Below are positions 60,437-60,464 of a stretch of 60,464 nt of DNA, in pieces. The position numbers and the translations under genes were made by a program. Origin of the DNA: Plantactinospora alkalitolerans (GTDB lineage Bacteria > Actinomycetota > Actinomycetes > Mycobacteriales > Micromonosporaceae); contig NZ_JADPUN010000074.1 of the NCBI RefSeq assembly GCF_015690345.1, forward strand, positions 1 to 60,464, read 5' to 3'. Within the stretch, counting starts at the first letter, position 1; every line of letters starts with the position of its first letter. Below the pieces are notes generated by a model. The model had not been told where the DNA came from, did no database searches, and saw only the letters and a list, made by a program, of their open reading frames with translations.

Positions 60437-60464
60437 CGGGGGCCGGCGGTGTCGGCGCCGGGGG

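Noticed and set aside
1-60464. tRNA, rRNA, riboswitch or IS element.
   Set aside because: Read on both strands, no cloverleaf, rRNA-like stretch, recognisable aptamer or transposase was found. A covariance-model scan would be needed to exclude short RNAs.

Overview
The window is very GC-rich (roughly 70-75% by eye) and densely packed, with frequent GTG starts, 4-base start/stop overlaps and many leaderless genes. Mycothiol-era actinobacterial families, coproporphyrin-type heme genes and a DUF3000/ribonuclease D pair point to a high-GC actinomycete. The gene families and the dispersed 54-bp hairpin element look like Micromonosporaceae (Micromonospora or a close relative); this is a judgement from recognition, not a search. 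No rRNA, tRNA, CRISPR array, transposase, integrase or phage gene was seen.

Layout. 1-3224: end of sbcC (zinc hook visible) coupled to a NurA-like protein, then a spermidine-synthase-like protein. 3546-7406: ECF sigma factor, zinc-finger anti-sigma, a secreted lipoprotein and another exported protein. 7745-9546 (minus): Gfo/Idh/MocA dehydrogenase plus ThuA-like protein. 9807-12740: AlkA-like glycosylase, a GNAT with an 18-bp coding repeat, and a Xi-class GST. 12923-18710: formate dehydrogenase operon (small helix-turn-helix-like protein, molybdopterin subunit with Cys in place of selenocysteine, four-cluster ferredoxin subunit, NrfD membrane subunit, tiny membrane protein). 18748-20724: divergent TetR/FAD-monooxygenase pair with two operator-like palindromes. 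20915-29132: small conserved proteins, ATP-dependent DNA ligase, secreted protease, quinone oxidoreductase, GNATs, LigD-type polymerase, MsrB. 29175-32489 (minus): hemE, coproporphyrinogen oxidase and hemQ of the coproporphyrin-dependent heme route. 32669-39351: DUF3000, ribonuclease D, galE, and a fadA-fadB beta-oxidation operon. 39519-46452: radical SAM protein, prolyl aminopeptidase, methyltransferase, VOC protein, DUF2637 membrane protein and a two-component system. 46553-53872: beta-propeller protein and three paralogous large membrane proteins. 54073-60436: lipoprotein, dxs, tiny membrane protein, RNA ligase, and a TrmA/RlmD-type RNA methyltransferase.

Most of this is ordinary actinobacterial chromosome. 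The structure not explained by genes lies at gene ends: (i) three copies of a 54-bp hairpin element, each supplying the TAA stop codon of a neighbouring gene; (ii) four genes whose last codons plus stop are tandemly duplicated with periods of 19, 22, 23 and 24 bp, two of them producing stops in all three frames; (iii) an unusual AT-rich nested repeat between convergent genes at 26073-26126. At gene starts, about a dozen genes show a -10-like hexamer placed so that transcription would begin at the start codon.
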